From: Saccharum officinarum
Taxonomy: Eukaryota; Streptophyta; Magnoliopsida; Poales; Poaceae
Length of the DNA stretch: 64,000 bases
NCBI GenBank assembly: GCA_020631735.1
Contig: CM036209.1
Location: 2,827,451-2,891,450, forward strand
Direction: 5' to 3'
Shown here: positions 11,352 through 24,600 of the stretch, in pieces
How the letters are laid out: each line of letters starts with the position of its first letter
Numbering within the stretch: position 1 is the stretch's first letter
Translations under genes and position numbers: made by a program
The notes under the pieces: model-generated
Told to the model about the DNA's origin: nothing
The model's input: the letters and a program-made list of their open reading frames with translations, nothing else
Database searches by the model: none

Positions 11352-11883
11352 TTATATTAGTAAAAATATCGCACATGTTTTGCCCAAATTGTAGACACTG
11401 TAGACTAATGTTGATTGCTGATCATTAAGATAAAAATGGGCTATATATCTTTCATTCATGGGATTCCAAGTTTAATTATTGTGTGTTGCTGCATGTTAAT
11501 GTTAGGAATATGAATTATATATTAGTTACATTAGCACCAATATTTAATATATAGTATCATATGAGCAATCTAACAATATAAAATTTGAAAAACTATAGAC
11601 TCATGGCAGCATGGTTATCTACCAATACTCCAATAGGTAGTCTACACAAATTAAAGCCTTTCTTCTCAAATACGTAAAAGGTTTGTGCGTCACTATTATA
11701 AGGTAGAAGAGTTTGAGCTACAACGATGCACTTCGGACACCCTAGGTGGTCTAGAGTTATAACAACAGTCGAACCTCCCTAGTTTATAGGTTCACACTAA
11801 TTTATTATTCATGGGCTAAATAACCGAAGTAGCAACGGTAAAGTGGCCTAAGAAGTCCCCTTGCATCACCGCCGCTCGCTGCG
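11352..11883. other. AT-rich intergenic, no gene
   Basis: No feature recognised. Together with 15371 onward this is the sequence into which the ORF1-only LINE inserted. Confidence 0.5.
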
Positions 11884-11897
11884 ATACTATAGCCCGC

Positions 11898-14800
11898 GGA
11901 GGCGAGCCGGTCGACATGGAGCCGGGCTCCTGCTCGCGCATGTCCTGGGCCGACGAGGTTGAGGCCGATGAGGCTTCCCTCGGTGTTGCGACCCCCTCTA
12001 GCTTCAACCTCCCCCCGCTGGCTGCCGCAGCCCACACCACCATGGTGCTGCACTCCAGCTCGTTGGACCCCGACGCTGAGCCCTTCGTGGGCTCTCCGGG
12101 CAGATCTGGAGGCAAGCTGTCTTTCTCTGACTCGGAGGCCTCCTTCGACTCTGAGGCCTCGGCTGCGTCGGGCCGCGGCAAGGCACCGCAGCGGCCAAGA
12201 AAGCAGCGCCGACGTCGCCGCCACCGGCCTCGGAGGGACAACAGAGTCGTGGAGGGTGCTCGCCGCCCCCAAGTGCGCCGCCCGAACAGCCGCGCCGCCT
12301 CGCCTCCATCGTCGTGCACCCCCTACGCATGTCTCTCGCGCCTGATGCCGAGGGGTTCAGAGCCGTGGAGAGCCGTCGCCGGTGGCGCCGTGCCCCTGTG
12401 CCACGTCGTCCAGTGCCGGCAAACTTGGTCGGCAAATGCTTCAACTGCCTATCCATGAACCACGTCAAGGCTGACTGCACGAGCCCGGCGAGGTGCTTCA
12501 ACTGTCTTGACAGCGGGCACCAAGCCAGGGACTGCCTGCTATCCGCAAGGACGGCTACAGGCGAGGGCAAGCGCGGTCGCTCTCCTACCCGCCCGGTGCG
12601 CCGGGCCGACCGCGCGCGCAGACGCCGCTCGTCCCCGCCACGTGGTTCTCCGGCAGACACCGCCTCTGCGAGGTCAGCGTCCACCGGCAGGTTGCCTTCT
12701 GTGCCGCCGGTCTGTGGGCCACCTTCGCCGGAGATAGCGGACGCCGCCTTGTCATCTCAGCCGGCCGTCGACGCACCCGCCCCGATCGACTGTGTTCCGG
12801 AGGGCTCCGGCGCTGGACTCATCGCAGTCGGGACCACGGTGCCGGAGGCCCAGCATGGCGGCGCTGGCCCCTCTGAGCCTACTGGCCATCACTGCGGGTA
12901 CCCGCGTGCCCTCCTCCGCCGCGCCGAGCGACCACCGGCCTCCCCGCGTTCTAGGGTCCGGGACCCCTTGCTCGAGCTTGTCGTTGTGCCGCGCTCGCCT
13001 TCCATCCAGGCGGCGGAGGATGCTTTGTCCATGGCACTGCTCGCGCTGGTGCTCGGGACGCGCCCTCTCGTCTCCCCTACCATGATGCTGCAGCACCTGA
13101 GCGACCACTACGGCGTTGATGGGGACAACGTCACCGTGTGCAGAACCCGGCCAGACGATTTCATCATTCGGTTCTCCAGGCGAGAGGACCTCGACCGTGC
13201 CCTGGGCTCTCCTGAGCCGCAGGGCGCTCCGTTCGTCGTCCGCTGGCGCCGTTGGAGCCGCCTCATCTCGGGGTCCGCGGGAGCTTTCCGTTATCGAGCC
13301 CTCGTTGGCATGAAGGGAATCCCGGCGCACACGCGTTCGGAGGAGGTGGCGCAGGCCCTTCTCAGCTCCTCGGGTGTCAAGGTGGAGATTGCAAACCCGG
13401 CGGCCATTGACGACCCAGATGACGAGCGCGAGTTGTTCGTTGCTACGTGGTGTGCGCACCTAGACCTAATCCCCGACGAGAAGATTCTGGCCATCCTAGA
13501 GCCGGAGGAGGTGCACGATGGCGGCCCCCCTCTCTTCCTCCGTCCATGGGAGATCATCCATTCGGATGTACCGGCGTTGAGGTACCTCGTGCGGATGCGC
13601 CTAATCGAGTTCCAAGACTGGCATACTCCGCCTCCCTCGGATGATGATGACTTCTACGGTGGCGGTGGTTCGAACTCCGGCAACGGCTACTGGCCGGGTC
13701 TCTGTGACTCCGGCGGCGCCGGCGCATGGCGTTATGGCGGTGCGGAGGATCCCAGGCTTGCTCACGGGTACGGGCCTGGCTTCATGCCACGTCAGCAGCA
13801 ACAAGCCATCTTGGTGGGCCAATTTCGCTGCCCCGTCGTGTCACCGTAGGCGTCCATGCCCTGCCCCCGTGCGGCAGCTGGAATCCCAGGCTGGGCACAA
13901 CACGTGTCGCACAGTCCTTCGACTACGAAGTTGACTTCGTGAGTGCGGCCACCCGCTCACTCCCTCCTGTCAAGGTGATGGGCGCAGACCCGATGTGTGA
14001 GGAGGCCAGCCTTTGCAAGTCGCCGAAAGCTGAGTCTGTGGCAGTCGCAGGGCCGGTCCAGTCCATCGACCGTGACCCGAGGCCGCGACGCACGCCGCTG
14101 GCTTCCTGCATGGGCGTCCGCGGGATCGTCGATGGAGATTTCAACCTGGTCATGGGCCGTGCGCTCTGCTTCAATGCTGTGGATGATGGGCCTTCGTTTC
14201 TCTTCGAGCCCACGGCCCCAGTCTTGGTGAACGACCAGGCCTGCTCCCTCGAGACTGAGCTATACCTGTCTGGACCGGAGGCGATGACGAGCTCTGGGCA
14301 TCCCTCGTCGGGGGCTGCAGGGCCAGTCGGCGACAGTGATGGCGCGCCAAGAGATCCCATGGCCTACTCTGACCCCCAATGTGATGACGTCGTTCCTGGC
14401 ATAGCAGTGCCGGCGGAAGACTTCGTCGCCGCCTTTCGGAGGCCACTCGAGCAGCCGGTGCTACTGTGCACACCACGCCGTCGAACCACGAAGGCGCCGC
14501 ACAATGATGATGATGACGTTGACTTTGATGACGATGACGATGAAAATGATGATGCATGTCTGGCGAAACCTCAGGCAGGTCTCAAGAGCCAGGCTGTGGA
14601 GGTGGCCCAGGCGGTGGACCTGTGCTCAGACGAGTGTGGCTCGGGCCAAACCTCACCATGGCCCTCACTCGTAGAGCCGGAACAGGCTGGGGATCCTTAC
14701 CCCCGGTCCAGATCGACTTCCCGGCCATCTAGAAAGGTGCCGGCGGAGGCGGCCCGGCAACTCCGGCTGCCGATGGCGGTGCGCCTAACGCGACGGCCAC

Positions 14801-15356
14801 AACATCGATTGAGGACTTCATTGTTGCTTTCAAGAAGCCGCTCACACCGCCTGTATTGTCGTCGCCGCCACGACTACGGCGAACCCGGGCGGAGAGAGCG
14901 CGGGCGGAAGAGCTGGACGATTCGGAGCTCGTCCCCAAGAGGAGCTCTAGGCTTGCCGCCAAGAGCAAGCACAGGGAACAGAAGCCGGAGGCTCAGGCGC
15001 GGAAGGTGATGATGAAACGTCTGGGGCTTGAGGAGGTGGAGACCGAGCTACCTGACGAGGCCTCCTTTGAGGAATTCCAGACCGCTTTCGCCCTCCCCCT
15101 GTCGGCGTCGACGCGGGAAGCAATGCAGGTTCTCTTCCCGGCCAGGAGCTATCGGGCATAGTCGCTCGCTTTTGTCTTGTCGATTTGGTCACAAAGCTCT
15201 TTACCATGTAATCTTCTCTTAGTGAATCCAGTAGCTAGGTGGCTTGGTGTGCTTGGGTCACGGAGGCTCCTCGCTTGCGTGACCGTACACGGTTTGTTCT
15301 GTTAACTATTTTCCTCTTAATGAAAAACAGGTGAATGACCCGATCGAGAAAAAAAA
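11898..15356 (+). mobile_element. ORF1-only LINE (no endonuclease or reverse transcriptase)
   Basis: The 3459-bp element is flanked by a perfect 14-bp duplication ATACTATAGCCCGC (11884-11897 and 15357-15370) and ends in an A-run after CGATCGAG, the marks of target-primed reverse transcription. Its reading frames correspond to the first protein of grass L1-type LINEs from start to C-terminal end. A 3' UTR of about 190 nt follows. No endonuclease, reverse transcriptase or RNase H sequence is present, and no internal gap is visible. It therefore resembles the half-L1 elements known in mammals and must have been mobilised by proteins from a full LINE (inference). Confidence 0.85.
11916..15161 (+). 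pseudogene. LINE ORF1 protein, CCHC zinc-knuckle type, frameshifted
   Basis: A nucleic-acid-binding protein of plant LINEs. The start MEPGSCSRMSWADEVE is at 11916. Two CCHC knuckles follow: CFNCLSMNHVKADC (12437-12478) and CFNCLDSGHQARDC (12494-12535). A DUF4283/RRM-like segment lies at about 12960-13560, an acidic run at about 14505-14555, and a C-terminal block RRSSRLAAKS-like near 14935 leads to the stop at 15161. The frame changes at about 12300, 13830-13900 and 14760-14850, so no full product is possible. Codon positions otherwise stay protein-like, so decay is moderate. Confidence 0.85.
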
Positions 15357-15370
15357 ATACTATAGCCCGC

Positions 15371-16575
15371 AAGCTGGGAAGAGTGTGTACTCGTGCTTCA
15401 CGTTAAGGGCGTTCGACCCGGCCTCGTAGAGCTCCTCCTAGGCCTTCTTTTTGCTGGCGTGCTTGGCGTTGTGGTCATATATACCTATACGCTGCATGAT
15501 TACGTACGACTTCATCTTGCTTGGACGCTAGCACCGGAAAGAGGCTCTATGCCGCTAGGCACTTGCTCTGCATCGGTAATATCGGCAGGTTAGTGGTTGC
15601 TACACAAATTGGATATGCACCGGGAGTATCGACAGGTTAGTGGTTGAGAGGTATTTTTTTTACCGTCTCCGTAAATCCATTTTCAAAGACGGCCGTCTCC
15701 GAAAGTCCTCAGGTATTGTAGGAGACATGTGAGTTCTGTGACTACCACTGTTAAGGATTGGGTGATGTCTCGCGAAATCATTTATGTTTTAGCGATTCTT
15801 GTCTTTGAAAGCGATTCTTGTTTTTGAAACTTCTTTTGCTAAATGAGAGTTGACACAGATATACCCTTTCTGTCTCTTGTCATCTATGTACCATACCACT
15901 GTTTAGTCATATAAATGAACATTTAGGACCCTGGGGCTCATTACACTGTAGATAGGGACCACATGGGTGTGTGGTCACCAGACAAGTTGTGCATTATTGG
16001 TGAACAAGGTGGGTCAGTATACTTGCTCTCCTCTGGAGCTGATGATATATTTTTTAAATGTAACGTGTTATAGCCGTCAAATTTATTTACAACTAAAATC
16101 GTTCCTGAAATCAATTTTTCCAAAGCAACCCCCGCCGCTTCACTCAACTGAATTAATGGTGGTCTAGCCAGCTAGGCATATTTTATTTGACAAATTTACT
16201 ATGTTTTATTTGAATAAAATATCAAAATTAGTAATTGATTTTGATATCAGGAAAAAAATAGCTGGCCTTGGCAACATGATAAAAGCATGGAGACAGTAGT
16301 AAAATTTGTCTTTCTCGGATGGACATGGACTAGCTCGTGGTGGTTGTTTCAGCTGATAGTACGTAGATTTCACCTATAGCTAGGTATATAATATATGGTG
16401 TCAAAAAAAGGTATATAATGTATAAAAAAATGAAAAGCAGAAACGAGTTTGTCATGGAGGTGTGGCCACTTTATAACGACAACAACTAGTGAGCTACCAC
16501 AGCCCATCCAGGTGAAGGTGAAGGAGTTGGCCCTTGGTCGCTGGAACGGAGGGGTCGAGACCGACCTGCGTCTAG
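15371..16575. other. Intergenic, no intact gene
   Basis: The minus strand of 15371-15480 joined to that of 11805-11883 gives a short reading with interspersed stops (EELYEAGSNALNVKHEY) that looks like a coding relic of unknown origin. A 20-bp phrase ATCGGCAGGTTAGTGGTTG recurs 48 bases later. Nothing else is recognised. Confidence 0.35.
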
Positions 16576-16796
16576 GGATGAAAACGGAAAATATTCTGAA
16601 TCGATCGTTTTCGTTTTCTATATTATGATATTACTTTCTAACATGAAAAATTGTCGGTTTCAATTTGTTTCACAACCATTTTCAACTATTTTTTTTGTAC
16701 TCTTTAATTGCTAAAATATAGAAATATCCTGAACCGACCGCTTTTGTTTTTCTATATTGTAATATCGTTTTTGACCATTTCCGACCGTTTTCATCC
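16576..16796. mobile_element. MITE with GGATGAAAACGG ends
   Basis: Terminal inverted repeats GGATGAAAACGG (16576-16587) and CCGTTTTCATCC (16785-16796) enclose a 221-bp AT-rich core with internal inverted phrases (TTTCTATATTATGATAT, TTTCTATATTGTAATAT). Superfamily not assigned. Confidence 0.65.
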
Positions 16797-17033
16797 TTAC
16801 CTGCATCCGCTTCGCCCCACGGGTAACATGTCAACATTTGACGAAGAGGAGACCAAAGCATGGAAACATCGAAACCGAGCTGGCAAGACATTCAGATCAA
16901 GCCCAGTAGTGGAGCTAAATGTTTGGCTATAAATCAAGTAGTAAAAGTCAACTTATATACAATAGTTGTCTCTTATTTGTCTAAAAAACTGTTTTGTTAC
17001 TACTTTTATCTACACCTCACATTTTCTTTCCTA

Positions 17034-17264
17034 CTCCCTCTTCGGTTTCCTGAAGGATGTCGTTTTCGGTTGTCTTAAGTCAAACATTTTCAAACTTATA
17101 ACTACAAATAAATTCTTTTGGGTTGAGTTTGAAAATATAAAAGTGATGTAAGTAGATTCATCTCAAAATGTAGTTTCATAAAAGTATATATTGACTATAT
17201 TTTATAAATATTAAAGTAACGGTTAAAGTTGTTTTTGGAGACCATGTCGCTGTCCAAAACGACA
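17034..17264. mobile_element. Degenerate Stowaway-like MITE
   Basis: CTCCCTCTTCGGTTTCC at the left and GTCCAAAACGACAAAC at the right, with AAGTCAAACATTTTCAAAC inside, follow the long Stowaway/mariner MITE pattern. The boundaries are approximate. Confidence 0.45.
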
Positions 17265-17390
17265 AACCACCACCGGTTCACCGTCGATGCCCTCCCACTA
17301 GGGCTGTCACTCCCCTTTCCCGCCACTCCCTCCAGTGTATATCCCCTTCTCCATTGGGCTACCTCACCACTGAGCATGCCTCCCCCTCAG

Positions 17391-18338
17391 TGAAAGTCCT
17401 ATGTTTGGTGTTGGTAATTAGTGACAATACCTAGTGCTAACCACCGTGATCTAGTATGTATGTAATAGCACGATGGAGGTTGGTATATGGATTTTGAATC
17501 AAGCAAAGGTGAATGAAATGATCAAGCTCAAGTGATGGAGTTGGAATAAGGTGCAACAAGTGGATGCTCAAGGCAAAGGTATATGATATGACTTTTCGGT
17601 TTGCATCCAAGACACCATAGAGGGTGTGGATGACATAGGATACATAGTCGTACTATGAAGAGGGGAATTCTCTTTGCAATTGAGTCCTACATGTGCCTCT
17701 AGGTGTCATTCTTTGATCATATGCATTAGGATCTAGTAAAGAGCTAACGTAACGCCTTGAAAAATAATTGTAAAAATGCTAACACACATGCACATGGTGA
17801 TGTACACTTGGTGATGTTAGCACATTTGCGAAGGCGATGGAGTTTGAGCGGTAGAGAGGGGTTTAGGGTCCTCTGTCCCTCCCGTCGAGCTTGCGAGGCA
17901 GGATTCAGGTGTTTTCGCGGAGATGAAACGCTTATTTTCTATTGTGCCGAAGGATGGAAAAGGAGGCGAAGTCGCAGGAGTGTTTCTCACTCATCGGACG
18001 CTGGTCTCGGGAGCGTTGGACGTTGATGTCAGCGTCCAGTGGTTTACCCTCTTTGGCTCTACGCTGGTGAGTGAGCACTAGATGCGCTGGTGCTGCTGCG
18101 TTGGACGCTGATCGTCAGTGTCTGTCGTGAGTGACGTCAGCCGCTTCACGAGCCCAGCTGCATTAGACGCTTGGCGCGTCCACTGCCCCTCCGTCAGACG
18201 CATCTGGTGACTGAAAATCACCTTCGAGTGCTTACTGGACTACGTCCGATGGCGTGACAGATGCTGGAACCCCGAGTGTCAGACGCGTCTGTTGCTCTGT
18301 TATCGACCGTTGGAATTTTGATTCAGCAGGACACATGG
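17391..18338 (+). mobile_element. Copia solo LTR (copy 1), left part, split by Gypsy element
   Basis: Starts TGAAAGTCC after target duplication CTCAG (17386-17390). It continues at 29803 after the Gypsy insertion and ends ACCTTTCA at 30840, followed by CTCAG (30841-30845). Without the insertion it is about 1.99 kb. The family is assigned to Copia because a related LTR end at 52670-52711 lies beside a Met-tRNA primer site and a Copia-type gag. This copy shows AGACGCGTCTGG where other copies have GGACGCGTCCGG. Confidence 0.85.
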
Positions 18339-21300
18339 TGTGGCAGAACCACCCAGAATAGCGTACTTACGGAGACGCTCGTCTTCCATCAGACACTAAG
18401 CACCCCGAAAGCCACTACCACGAGCGGTATCCGTCGGGCACACCTAGAAGGAGAGCCCGAAAGATCCACATTTTCTTTTTCCAAGGATCCAATAATGAAA
18501 ACGAGTTACAACACAAGTCCATCTCAAACATTAGAGTTTCTAAAAAGTACATTATTACAATACCAAATACAGAGTGCGGAAAGATAAACAGCGGAATATT
18601 AAAAGATAACATCTAGCGATAAGATAACGAGGATTCCGTCTGAGCCCACCAGATGGATCCTCCACACAAGGAACTCCTCAAGCGTCACCTGCAACAGGGG
18701 TAAATAAACCCTGAGTACACAATGTACTCGCAAGACTTAACCGATCAGTGGGAATACTTTCCCGACTCCAAGGAATATGCTAGGCTTTATGGTTGCTGGT
18801 TTTCTTTTAGCAAAAAGCAATACTAATAGTGAGTCCTTATTGATACATTATTATTATCATCAGCCGGATTAAGTTTTCATCTAGTCAATGTATATAAGCA
18901 CCTGTTCTACTTTCAAGCAAGGGTTGAGCAATTGATATTGTTCCTTCTCCTTTTTCACTTCCAGTTCTTACTACGGTGCTAAACCGCAGACAAGCCGTAC
19001 CGGATAACCCGGCGATTCGCGAATCAATGTGCCCAGCTGGGTGCCCCGAAGGCACACGCCCCGCTTGTACCCTAGGCACAAACAGGACTAACCCACCACT
19101 CTCCTGTCCCGGGTGTCCAGGTCCCCGTCCAAACTTGGACTCCAAGCCCCCACATCCTGAGTCCCGGACTCAGTGTGGTGCAAGGACCTCCACCACCTCC
19201 TCTTCCCATCAGTCGGTCCGGAAAGAGCCGGATCCGCGACAAGAGAGCAGCAAGCCTTCCCTACGCCCATACCCAAGTATGTGCTCGGGACAATAATCTG
19301 TGACTTGCCTAGAGTCATATGCAACGACCGGTCCTTAATCGACACAGACAGGGAAAAAATGTAACCGAGCTATGCCCTGTTGGCCGCAGGACACAACCCC
19401 TCACACCCACCAGTACCAAATCCACATCCCTGTCCGGTCACCAGTTTTCCTCTCCATTATTTCATCATGATATCATAGTGTAATCACCTAATTGCGAGTA
19501 ACGGCAGGTTACTCACGCTACCGACATCCTGAGCATAGCAGCTACTCGACCTGCACTAGTAGGACTCATGGTGGATATATTTATGCATATAGTTTCCAAA
19601 AACAATGCCTGTAACGTAAATGCATATCATATAAATATATTCGGTGATCATTTAAAATAGGGGTTATGCACCGGGGCTTGCCTTGGGCAGGTGCCGGGTC
19701 AGCAAAGTCAGCACCAACAGGCTCCTGGGCTTCCTCCTGTGCGAAGATCTCCTCCTCGTACTCCTCGATCACCTCGTCGTACTCCGGCTCGACGACGGGC
19801 ACGAAGTCTACCAGTTCGTGATCTACATGAAACAAAGATGCAATGTTTAACACTAAGATAACAACAACTCTTAAACTAAAAGTACATCAATTTAACTACT
19901 AAGCTAGTGCTACCGACATCCTGAGCATAGCAGCTACTGGTATTTTTGTGAGCCTAACAACTTGGTTTCACTATTTTTGGACATCTACACCATTTACTAC
20001 GATTTATCGAAGTTGGATTCATAACTAAACTAACTAAGCATTTCTATTCTCAGGAAATAAAGAAACCGAAACATGTTTCGCGGCCCACGGCTTGACTTGG
20101 ACCAGCAGCGGCGCAGCAGCGGGCGCGGCCCAGCGCAGGTCCAGCGGCGAGTGGCAGCGCGGGCGCGGCCCGGCGCGGCAGGGCAGCCCAGCAGCGGGCG
20201 AGCGAGCAAGCGCGTGGCCCAGCGCGGCGGCGAGCGCGTGGCCCAGCAGCGCGCGGCGCGTGGGCGCGGCCCAGCGCGGCAGACGCGCGCGCGACGCGGG
20301 CATGCGCGAGCGGGCGGGCACGCGGGCGCGGCAGCGGCGGCAGCAGCGGCAGCGGCCCACAGTGGCGTATTTCAACGTATTACGACTTTATTTTCCTACA
20401 TGAAAAGCGGCCACAAACACGTGTGACGTAGGGGTGACGTCATGATGATGTCAGCAAGCTAAGATAAACAGTAACGCACCGCTGGTCGCCTGCTACTCTG
20501 CTCGGGCGAGGTTCCGCCGACCACGAAGAAGACGCAAAACGGCGGTGGAGCTTTGAAAGAAGTGGCAGTGCGATGAGCAGCTGGAGGAGAAGCTAGCAGT
20601 GCAGTGAATTGAACTGGTATGCTCTGGTTCAGTGGAGGGACGACGGCGCAGTTCACCTCGTCCTTATGAAGCGGGCGGAGCGGTGCTTCCAAAATTGAAG
20701 CACAGTGAGGTGCTACAATGGGCAAGGTAGTGTCAATCAAGCTGCTGGCTGTCTTGCGGAGCCAAGGATGCGACGAATTTTATTAACGCTCTACGGTCAC
20801 GTCGAATTGAAAGCAAGAGGTACCATTGGCCATGGCTTCAACGAAGACATGGGCTCTGGTGTGGCATGGCCTGGCACAGACGTGGTCGTCAACGCAACGT
20901 ACCCGTGCACAAAACGACGGAGACAGCGAGGCGATCGTTCCGCGTGCGTGCAGCTAGAGCGAGTAAATGAGAGCAGCACCAGCGCGGCGACGACGGCGTA
21001 TAGCGCGACCAAGGCACCGTGCGACGCGACGGCGAGGCAGAGCTGACATGACCCGTGCGCAGTGGGCTTGCGTGCGGTGGCAGGCAACCAAGGCACAGTG
21101 GTGACCATGGTCAGTGATGGCTTGTCCGAAGCAGATGACGTGCACGGGTTTTCTACAAATTACCCAAAGTGGCTTCGTCGACCCCTTTATAACTTACGCA
21201 AAAAGACTTAAACTTCGAACGGTTTCGCGTCGAATTCCAATTCTGACTTACCTGTTCCATTGTCGCCTACTGAGTACGTACTACAAATTTTAATAAAGTT

Positions 21301-21518
21301 CACATACATGCTCTACATCATTTTTATTTGATAACAATTCGTTTAGAATACTAAATAGTATAAAGCGACATGAAACTCAGTATTTATTTCTTGTTTCGGA
21401 TAAACGTTTTGAATATCGTATATTGATTTATACTCCAATTTACACACATATGCACAATTACATGATGCTCCTGCGATGTTTTAGCAAAACATTACAATGT
21501 AACACCGAGGGTGTTACA
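18339..21518 (-). repeat. 3' LTR of the Gypsy element
   Basis: 3180 bp. In element sense it begins TGTAACACCCTCGG and ends TGGTTCTGCCACA. It is nearly identical to 26619-29797. The GC-rich block at 20090-20360 gives long meaningless ORFs on both strands. Confidence 0.95.
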
Positions 21519-21602
21519 AAACTACCCCCTAAAATAAAATCTCGACCCGAGATTTCATGTGCCTAGTGTGAGAAAGAGATAGGGAGTACATTTGGCGCAA
21601 CA

Positions 21603-24600
21603 CTAACTATCCGACCCAGGGAGGAGATGGGGATAATGCTTTGTTAAGTAGCTCTCTTGCTCCCAGGTGGCTTCGTCCTCTGAATGGTTTTGCCATTGTA
21701 CCTTGTAAAACTTTATCACCCTGTTCCTGGTCACTCTCTCCTTCTCATCCAAAATTTTTATAGGATGCTCCTCATAAGACAGATCAGGTTGGAGCGGAAG
21801 TCTTTCTATTTCCACAGATTCTTCAGGAACTCGTAGGCATTTCTTCAGTTGCGAGACGTGAAATACATTGTGAACTGCCGAGAGAATTTCAGGGAGTTGG
21901 AGACGATAAGCAACGGGACCACACTGCTGCAACACCTTGTATGGACCCACATATCGAGGGGCTAACTTGCCATGGACACCAAACCGATGTACCCCTCTTA
22001 AAGGAGATACCTTGAGATACACATAATCTCCAGCTGCAAATTCCAACGGTCTTCTTCGTTTGTCTGCGTAAGCCTTCTGTCGACTCTGGGCTGACTTCAA
22101 GTGTTCATGAATTATATTTACTTTCTCTCGAGCCTCCTTTATGAAATCCGGTCTGAAGTACCCACGGTCTCCTACCTCAACCCAGTTTAGAGGCGTCCTA
22201 CACTTCTGTCCATATAAAGCTTCAAACGGTGCCATACGGATACTCTCCTGATAGCTGTTATTATAAGAAAATTCGGCCAGCTTCAAACACTGATCCCACT
22301 TCTCAGGAAAAGAGATGGCACAGGCCCGCAGCATATCCTCAAGTACCTGGTTCACCCTTTCAGTTTGACCATCAGTCTGTGGGTGGTATGCCGAGCTTCT
22401 GAGAAGACGAGTACCTAAACACTCCTGGAGTTTCTCCCAGAAATGAGAGACAAAAACTGACCCTCTATCAGAGATGATGGTGAGAGGAACTCTATGTAGG
22501 GTCACAATCCGATCAAAGTATAACTCCGCATACTTCTTTGCATTGTATCTAGTGTCCACCGGAAGGAAGTGGGCAGACTTGGTGAGACGGTCCACAATGA
22601 CCCAAATAGAATCAAAGCCCGAGGAGGTGCGGGGTAAACCCACAATGAAGTCCAGGGAAATATCCTCCCATTTCCAAACAGGAATGGGCAAGGGCTGCAG
22701 ATATCCAGGAGTACGCATATGATCTGCCTTGACTCTACCACAAGTGTCGCACTCCACAACGAACTGGGTGATATCTTGCTTCATATAAGACCACCAGTAC
22801 AGTTGGCGTAGATCATGATACATCTTGTTGCTACCAGGGTGGATAGACAGCTTGGAATGATGGGCTTCTTTTAAAATCTTTCTTTTCAGCTCTTCATTGG
22901 ATGGAACCACCAGTCTATCCTTGTATCTCACGACTCCCAGCCCATCAATGCTAAAATGAGGTCCACGCCCTTCAGCTAGCAACTTCTTGATGTGAGGAAT
23001 CTCTTCGGGATCCTCCTTTTGTTCCCGAATAATTTGCTCCAGCAACTCTGAGGTCAATGCAATCTGAGCTAGCACCTCTGTGTGGTGAAGTGACAAGGGT
23101 ATTTCCTCAACCTGATGCGACTTATGACTTAAGGCATCAGCTACCACGTTGGCTTTTCCTGGATGATAGTGGACTTCCAAACTATAATCCTTGATCAACT
23201 CTAACCATCTCCTTTGTCTCATGTTCAACTCAGACTGAGTGAAAATATACTTAAGACTCTTGTGGTCAGTGAAGATGTGCACTTTGTTGCCCAACAAATA
23301 ATGCCTCCAAATCTTCAGAGAGTGAACTACAGCAGCTAGCTCAAAATCATGGGTAGGGTAGTTCACCTCGTGCTTCTTCAGTTGGCGCGAAGCATAAGCT
23401 ATCACACGCCCCTCTTGCATAAGCACACACCCCAAACCCGTCTTCGAGGCATCACAGTAAACATCAAAGGACCTCTCAATATCAGGTTGAGCTAAAACAG
23501 GAGCAGTGGATAGAAAAGTCTTCAGGGACTGAAAAGCTTCTTCACAAGCTGGACTCCAAACAAACTTAGCTTCTTTCTGGAGCAGCTTAGTCATGGGCTG
23601 GGCTATCTTGGAGAAATCAGGGATGAAACGTCGATAGTATCCAGCTAGCCCAAGGAACTGACGGATCTGGTGTACAGACCTAGGAGACTTCCAATCTAAT
23701 ATATCTTGCACCTTGCTGGGATCTACAGAAACGCCTTCCGGTGTCAACACATGTCCCAAAAACTGCACTCGATCTAACCAAAACTCACACTTGCTGAACT
23801 TAGCATACAACTGGTGCTCCCTTAGCCGAGTCAGTATTATCCGAAGGTGACGGGCATGCTCTTCCTCATTCTTGGAATAGATTCAGATGTCATCAATGAA
23901 AACTACCACAAACTTATCTAGCTCCGGCATGAAAACTGAGTTCATCAGGTACATGAAGAAAGTCGGGGCATTGGTGAGACCGAAAGACATCACTAGGTAC
24001 TCATACAACCCATACCTAGTAGAGAAAGCTGTCCTTGGTATATCCTGTGGCCTGATCTTGATCTGATGGTAGCCCGATCGGAGATCTATCTTGGAGAACA
24101 CCATGGCACCAGCTAACTGATCAAACAAAGTATCTATGCGGGGCAAGGGATACTTGTTCTTAACTGTTACCGCATTGAGAGGGCGGTAATCCACACACAT
24201 CCGCAGAGTACCATCCTTCTTCTTCACGAAAATTGCAGGGCAACCCCAAGGTGAAGAACTTAGGCGGATGAAACCCTTGTCCATCAACTCCTCCAGTTGT
24301 TTCTTCATTTCTGCCAGTTCTCTCGGAGCCATGCGGTACGGACGCCTAGAGATAGGAGCAGTACCAGGCTCAAGCTCAATGGAGAATTCTACCTCATGGT
24401 CCGGTGGCAACCCAGGAAGATCTTCAGGGAAAACATCTGGGAACTCACATACTACTGGAATGGAGGTAAGATCAGGAACGGCTTCAGCATGGGCAACAAC
24501 AGGTAAGACCGGTTCTGAGGGTATGATGAGAGACATCCTATCCTCAGAAGACGGAAGCCGTAACTCTACACTTCTTCTCTTCATATCCAAAACTACCCCA

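Noticed and set aside
14856..15161. Independent small gene of 101 codons
   Set aside because: It is the C-terminal end of the LINE ORF1 after a frameshift.
18261..19364. Several 60-108 codon ORFs, duplicated exactly at 26550-27644
   Set aside because: Identical pairs simply reflect the two LTRs; no protein family features.
20034..20426. ORFs on both strands in the GC-rich block (repeated at 28314-28706)
   Set aside because: They lie inside the two Gypsy LTRs, are low-complexity Arg/Ala/Gly and appear in every frame. They are not genes.
23811..23885. Two separate Gypsy genes (gag-RT and RNaseH-integrase)
   Set aside because: Both ORFs are in the same frame and the 24 codons between them read as conserved RT sequence. 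A single TGA separates them.
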